A DNA stretch of 64,000 nt from Acidovorax sp. Root219 (GTDB lineage Bacteria; Pseudomonadota; Gammaproteobacteria; Burkholderiales; Burkholderiaceae_C): assembly GCF_001428665.1 (NCBI RefSeq), contig NZ_LMIJ01000011.1:475792-539791 (forward strand), read 5' to 3'. The notes beneath the pieces are model-generated. The model saw only the letters and a program-made list of their open reading frames with translations, ran no database searches and was not told the DNA's origin. The translations under genes and the position numbers were made by a program. Below are positions 60,583 to 64,000 of this stretch, in pieces (the first letter of the stretch is position 1; the number at the start of each line of letters is the position of its first letter).

Positions 60583-62252
60583 TTGCGGGGCCGGTTGGGG
60601 GTATTGCCGCGGATGGGCTCTGCGGCCGGGGCCTGCACGTTCCAGTCGAGCGAGGTGCTCATCACGCCGACGCCGGCCTGCTCGAAGGCGCCCTGCACCT
60701 GGGCCAGGCTGGTCACGCTCTTGATCGGCTCCAGGTTGGCGCTGGTCAGGGCGGCAGGGATCTGGCCCTTGAGCGGCTGGGCCGTCATGGCGCAGAACAT
60801 GTTTTCGGTGCCGCCGCGTGCCGTCTCGATCAGGAAGGAGTTGGGCTTGCTGATGTCGGGGATCAGCACGCTGGTGCGCCCCTGCACGGTGGCCGATGGC
60901 TGCATCGGGTTCGGGTAGACCTGGCTGATGGAGCCGCCCGCGTCCTGGTAGTAGCAGTACAGGTAGCCGGTGCGCGGCGGCACCACTCGCACCACGATGG
61001 ATTCGCCTACCTTGAGGTCGCGGTCCTTGCGGCCCACCATGCTCAGCGCAATGCTGCGCGGGTCGGGTTCGTTGGCCGGCAGGCCGCTGGGGCGTGCCAC
61101 CAGCTTGTCATCGGCGTACTCGGGCTTGCGCAGCTTGCCTTCGGCCGACATGCCCACGAAGCTGCGCATCAGCCGGGTGTAGGTCTCGAAATTGACCACG
61201 CCCACGGGGGTCAGGTCCTGCGAGGCCTGGTACTGGGTGACAGCCTTGCGGAAGGCAGGCGAATCCGTGCCGTCGGCCGTGCCGTTCCAGATGCCATGGG
61301 TCTGCAGCACGCGCTGCGCCAGGGTCCAGCGCTCGGCCACGCTGGCCTCGTCGAACCAGGCGCGCATCTGGCGCAGGAACTCGGGGTGGTTCTGCTCGTA
61401 GTCGATGCAATCCCAGTACGGCACCTTGGCCCACTTGCCCACCAGTTCGATGGCGGCCAGGTCCACCAGCAGGCGGATGGCGGCGCCCGCGCCCTGGTTG
61501 TTGTCGGCCGCCACTTCGTACTGCACACCCACGCGGTAGATGTGCTTGGGCAGGCCCGTGGCCTTGGCGCCGATCTCCACCGCCTTGCCGCCGGTTGCCA
61601 CAATGAGCTCGTTGGCCGACTCGATGCCCGAGTACAGCGTGCGCGTGTTCATGTCCCCCAGGTGCAGGTCCAGCCCGACTGCGCTGCCCAGCACGTCCCA
61701 GCTGTAGCCGGTGTCGGTAGCGGCGGTGGAAATCCCCAGGCTCTGGCGCTTGGAGACCACCGTCTTGTCGCCGAAGCTGATGGCGCCCGAGATGTAGATC
61801 TGCGGCTTGCGCAGCTCCATCTGGTTGTTGTTGAGCAGCAGGCTGGTGAGGGTCTGCACCGTGTCTTGGCGCAGGGCGTCCACCTCGTAGTCCACCACGC
61901 GAAAGGCCTGGCTGGTGCGCGACATGCGCGACAGGGCCGTGATCAGCATCTCCTTGGTGCCCGTGCTGAACAGGCCCGAGGGGTCGGGGATGGATTTGAC
62001 GGCGATCAGCGTGGTGGGCGTGTTCTCGGCGGCCAGCATACGGTCCATGCAGGCCAGGCCTTCGCGCAGCACGGAGCCCGATTTGCTCGGCGTGACCAGG
62101 GGGGCCTGCTCCACGGTGCCCTGCTCGATGATGTTCACGCGGTCGCTCACATTGGGCTGTATGGCGCAGCCAGACATCAGTAGCGCCAGGCCCGACAGGG
62201 CCAGAAGGTGGCGCGGGCGGCGCGGGTGGTGGGTGCTGTTGTTGTTCTTCAT
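60579..62252 (-). CDS. CsgG-like lipoprotein with peptidoglycan-binding-like and DUF4384-like regions
   Basis: This 557-residue protein starts with a lipoprotein signal (lipobox LMSGC, Cys29). Residues about 45-290 resemble the CsgG/HfaB exporter domain (LIAVKSIPDPSGLFSTGT, GLDLHLGDMNTRTLYSGIES, and VGVQYEVAADNNQGAGAAIR). Residues about 310-365 resemble a peptidoglycan-binding helix bundle (GIWNGTADGTDSPAFRKAV). Residues about 410-500 resemble DUF4384 (LKVGESIVVRVVPPRTGYLY). CsgG forms the outer-membrane channel for curli subunits; HfaB does so for holdfast-anchor proteins. The start at 62252 gives the lipobox. It sits between small secreted repeat proteins and a Sel1 gene. Confidence 0.75.
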   Translation of the reverse strand: MKNNNSTHHPRRPRHLLALSGLALLMSGCAIQPNVSDRVNIIEQGTVEQAPLVTPSKSGSVLREGLACMDRMLAAENTPTTLIAVKSIPDPSGLFSTGTKEMLITALSRMSRTSQAFRVVDYEVDALRQDTVQTLTSLLLNNNQMELRKPQIYISGAISFGDKTVVSKRQSLGISTAATDTGYSWDVLGSAVGLDLHLGDMNTRTLYSGIESANELIVATGGKAVEIGAKATGLPKHIYRVGVQYEVAADNNQGAGAAIRLLVDLAAIELVGKWAKVPYWDCIDYEQNHPEFLRQMRAWFDEASVAERWTLAQRVLQTHGIWNGTADGTDSPAFRKAVTQYQASQDLTPVGVVNFETYTRLMRSFVGMSAEGKLRKPEYADDKLVARPSGLPANEPDPRSIALSMVGRKDRDLKVGESIVVRVVPPRTGYLYCYYQDAGGSISQVYPNPMQPSATVQGRTSVLIPDISKPNSFLIETARGGTENMFCAMTAQPLKGQIPAALTSANLEPIKSVTSLAQVQGAFEQAGVGVMSTSLDWNVQAPAAEPIRGNTPNRPRK

Positions 62253-62275
62253 GCTGGAAACCGATGGTGGTGGGG

Positions 62276-62632
62276 TTATTTGCAGAGATTGATCACGGGG
62301 CCCTGCACCACGATGACCTGGTCGTTGTTGGCAGTGCCGAAGCGGTTGCCGATGCCGCTGTCGCCCTCGGGCACCTTGGGCGCGCCGATGTTGGTGGCGC
62401 AGCTGCTGCCGCTGGGGCCGGTGACGAGCTTGCGGTCCACCGTGGCCAGGGTGTCCTCGGCGTCGATGCGGGTGCGCGAGAGCACATTGGTGACCTTGGT
62501 GCGCGAGGCGGGGTCGAGCCCGCTGCGCCCGGCCGGGGCCTTCTGGACGGGCGTCTGGGCCAGAACGGACGAAGACGCGGCAGCGGCGCAGGCGCCGGCC
62601 AGGCACAGCGCGGCGAGACAGTGGGTTTTCAT
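62276..62632 (-). CDS. Small secreted protein of the CsgG-like locus
   Basis: This 118-residue protein has a signal peptide (LAALCLAGACAAAASSSVLAQ). The mature part is polar, with SRTKVTNVLSRTRIDAEDTL, one Cys in GSSCATNIG, and a C-terminus NNDQVIVVQGPVINLC that resembles the last repeat of the protein at 63185 (GSQVISVQGPVVNQ). I do not recognise a family. It is 23 bases upstream of the CsgG-like gene and most likely co-transcribed. It may be a minor subunit or nucleator-like partner; this is inference from order and the shared motif. Confidence 0.7.
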   Translation of the reverse strand: MKTHCLAALCLAGACAAAASSSVLAQTPVQKAPAGRSGLDPASRTKVTNVLSRTRIDAEDTLATVDRKLVTGPSGSSCATNIGAPKVPEGDSGIGNRFGTANNDQVIVVQGPVINLCK

Positions 62633-62782
62633 GGGTGCTTCTCCTCTTTAGAACCTGTTCAAAGCCTTCTGCCGGATGGATCCGCAAAAGGTTTTGGACA
62701 GGTACTTCCAGGGCGCGCAGCAGCGCTACTGCACGCCTTGTTCTTCTGTCTTGAAGGTCAGGGCGCAGAACGCGCCACTGAA

Positions 62783-63079
62783 TTACTTGCCGTCGTTGGA
62801 GGCGAGGTTCTGTTCGGCCTTGGAAGCACCGAAGGCCATGTTGGCGACGGCGCCGTTCTTCACGGAGACTTCCTGGTTGTTGTTGCCGCCGATCTTGACG
62901 TTGCCCTTGTTGGAAGCCAGGTTCTGCTTGGCAGTGGAAGCACCGAAGGCCATGTTGGCCACGGCGCCGTTTTGCACGGTCACCTTCTGGTTGTTATTGC
63001 CGCCGATTTTCACTTCTGCGTGGGCAGCGCCAGCGACGAGTACCAGAGCGGAAATAGCCAGTGCGAAAGTCTTTTGCAT
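62783..63079 (-). CDS. Two-repeat amyloid-like secreted protein
   Basis: This 98-residue protein has a signal peptide (residues 1-21, ending AHA) and consists of two 38-residue repeats (23-60 and 61-98) identical at 31 of 38 positions. Each has the shape VKIGGNNNQ, a beta-strand with V-x-V, NGAVANMAFGAS, then A-x-QNLASN. The spacing of Gln, Asn and Gly recalls curlin repeats (S-x5-Q-x-G-x-G-N-x-A-x3-Q) without matching them. The start at 63079 (MQKTFALAIS) is preferred over 63091. It is a plausible major fibre subunit; no experiment is implied. Confidence 0.75.
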   Translation of the reverse strand: MQKTFALAISALVLVAGAAHAEVKIGGNNNQKVTVQNGAVANMAFGASTAKQNLASNKGNVKIGGNNNQEVSVKNGAVANMAFGASKAEQNLASNDGK

Positions 63080-63184
63080 AATGAACTCCATTGATAACGA
63101 TAAAAGAAAGGCGCCAAATCGATAATGGCTACCACGGGGAAATCCGGTTGATTTTCAATAACCGACCGGAGATTTTTGGCGGGA

Positions 63185-63556
63185 TTACCTCCCGCCAATA
63201 TTCACGACACTTTTCACGCCCTTGCCAGTGGCCTGGTTGACGACAGGGCCCTGGACCGATATGACCTGGCTGCCCGAGCCGGCGCCGGGCCCTGTGCGGG
63301 AGGCGATATTCAATTCGCTGTGGGCGCCGAAGGTGGCAGCGTTGAGCACGGTGCCACGCACCACCACCTGCTGCGAATTGCCGCTGATGACCTGGGCGCC
63401 CTGGGTGGACGAGATATTCATCACCGCGGTGCCGCCCGTGGCGGCCACGTTCGCGGCGCCGCCGCTCAGTTCGACGGTCTGTTGATTGCCGCCACTGTGG
63501 GCGAATGCGGGGGCCAATGCCACTGCCGCGATCCAGGGAGAAATCAGATGCTTCAT
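63185..63556 (-). CDS. Three-repeat secreted protein of the CsgG-like locus
   Basis: This 123-residue protein has a signal peptide (ISPWIAAVALAPAFA) and three degenerate repeats of about 33-36 residues: GGNQQTVELSGGAANVAATG, then NSQQVVVRGTVLNAATFGA, and GSQVISVQGPVVNQATGKG, each followed by an (M/L/V)NI(S/A/G) turn. The pattern Q-x-V-x-V-x-G-x-V-x-N-x-A matches that of the protein at 62783, so the two are probably related subunits. The start at 63556 is MKHLISPWIA; an in-frame ATG at 63601 would add an odd N-terminus. First gene of the cluster within the window. Confidence 0.72.
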   Translation of the reverse strand: MKHLISPWIAAVALAPAFAHSGGNQQTVELSGGAANVAATGGTAVMNISSTQGAQVISGNSQQVVVRGTVLNAATFGAHSELNIASRTGPGAGSGSQVISVQGPVVNQATGKGVKSVVNIGGR

Positions 63557-64000
63557 TCCAGATGTCCAATCCACTGATGTTCTGCTTGCTGTTAATCGCA
63601 TTCAGGTCGCTGCCTGTTTTGTGCCGCGCTGTGTTTGCGATTCGTTGGACGAAGATTAACAAGGAACTTTTTGATTTGTTCATGTCCAAGGGCAGTTTCA
63701 ATCCCGTTCGTGACAAATTCATTAAATTCGCGTGGTTTTCGCAGAAGTCCCTCTATTTGCGGAAAACTTCTCGAAATCAGTCGATACGCCGCATTTGCGT
63801 TGAAACATATGCAACAAAATGAAAGAAAAACACAATATCCATGAGGTCAAAAGAACGTCTGGATGCAAATCACAAAAATACATACATATGTGACAACTGC
63901 ATCTCGCGGGCTTTGGGGTGCTTTCGTGCAGGGGCTGCTCCCCTCATCTGTCGCAAAAATCTTTGTATCAGCTTTCGTCGGCGATCTGCGGGGGGGGGGG
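63557..64000. other. 444-base promoter region upstream of the CsgG-like cluster
   Basis: No gene is supported here. The stretch is distinctly lower in GC than its surroundings, with several A/T runs and palindromic fragments such as ACATACATATGTGAC near 63880-63896, which could serve as binding sites for a regulator or H-NS-like protein. Curli-like operons are commonly led by such long AT-rich regions. The neighbouring regulator, if any, is outside the window. Confidence 0.5.
63990..64000. repeat. Poly-G tract at the window edge
   Basis: Eleven consecutive G end the window, so the tract may be longer. It lies 434 bases upstream of the first gene of the CsgG-like cluster. It may be a slippage-prone tract or an assembly artefact. 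Confidence 0.5.

Overview
This 64 kb window is high-GC chromosomal DNA from a betaproteobacterium, most likely a Comamonadaceae member close to Acidovorax. The assignment rests on protein style, on the order gyrB-dnaN-dnaA / rpmH-rnpA-yidD-yidC-mnmE, and on a dispersed intergenic repeat present twice (9161-9262 and 52781-52909). I recognise that repeat from this family from memory only. The dnaA-rpmH gap (46424-46734) is the likely origin region: genes left of it run leftward, genes right of it run rightward, and it holds a perfect DnaA box over a plausible dnaA promoter.

Left arm, 1-31 kb: mostly housekeeping and small accessory genes. They include a ribbon-helix-helix regulator cut by the window edge, a DinG-type helicase, an operon of one GTPase and two roadblock proteins behind a probable c-di-GMP (GEMM) riboswitch, an ankyrin protein, an unusual radical SAM protein, a gamma carbonic anhydrase, TetR/MBL and MocR/OsmC/PaiB groups, and homoserine dehydrogenase. 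The last sits behind a Met/Thr/Ile-rich leader peptide and a terminator, which looks like an undescribed attenuator. Then come a ferredoxin, acylphosphatase, a two-component system, a serine hydrolase with an acyl-CoA ligase, and a tandem pair of paralogous lipoproteins.

31-40.4 kb is an accessory island: a SUFU-domain gene, then a tightly coupled methyltransferase-helicase-GIY-YIG nuclease operon (probable restriction or phage-defence system) with an AT-rich target-recognition part, a coiled-coil protein, and an IS200/IS605 element whose transposase has an in-frame stop. The insertion sequence directly abuts, and appears to truncate, a MazG-like pyrophosphohydrolase.

40.4-51.1 kb is the replication/ribosome/membrane-insertion core: gyrB, dnaN, dnaA, rpmH, rnpA (with an unusual insertion), yidD, yidC, mnmE.

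51-58.8 kb: a cyclic-nucleotide-binding protein, a proline/alanine-rich protein, an orphan flagellar-rod-like protein, an NTF2-like/AraC divergent pair, and a LysR regulator divergent from a beta-alanine catabolic pair (omega-aminotransferase plus mmsA).

58.8-64 kb, all leftward, is the most interesting locus. Several small secreted proteins, two with clear amyloid-like Q/N/G repeats, precede a large lipoprotein with CsgG-like, peptidoglycan-binding-like and DUF4384-like parts, a Sel1-repeat protein and an exported pentapeptide-repeat protein. It looks like a curli- or holdfast-anchor-like secretion system of unfamiliar composition. The window ends in an 11-base G run upstream of it.
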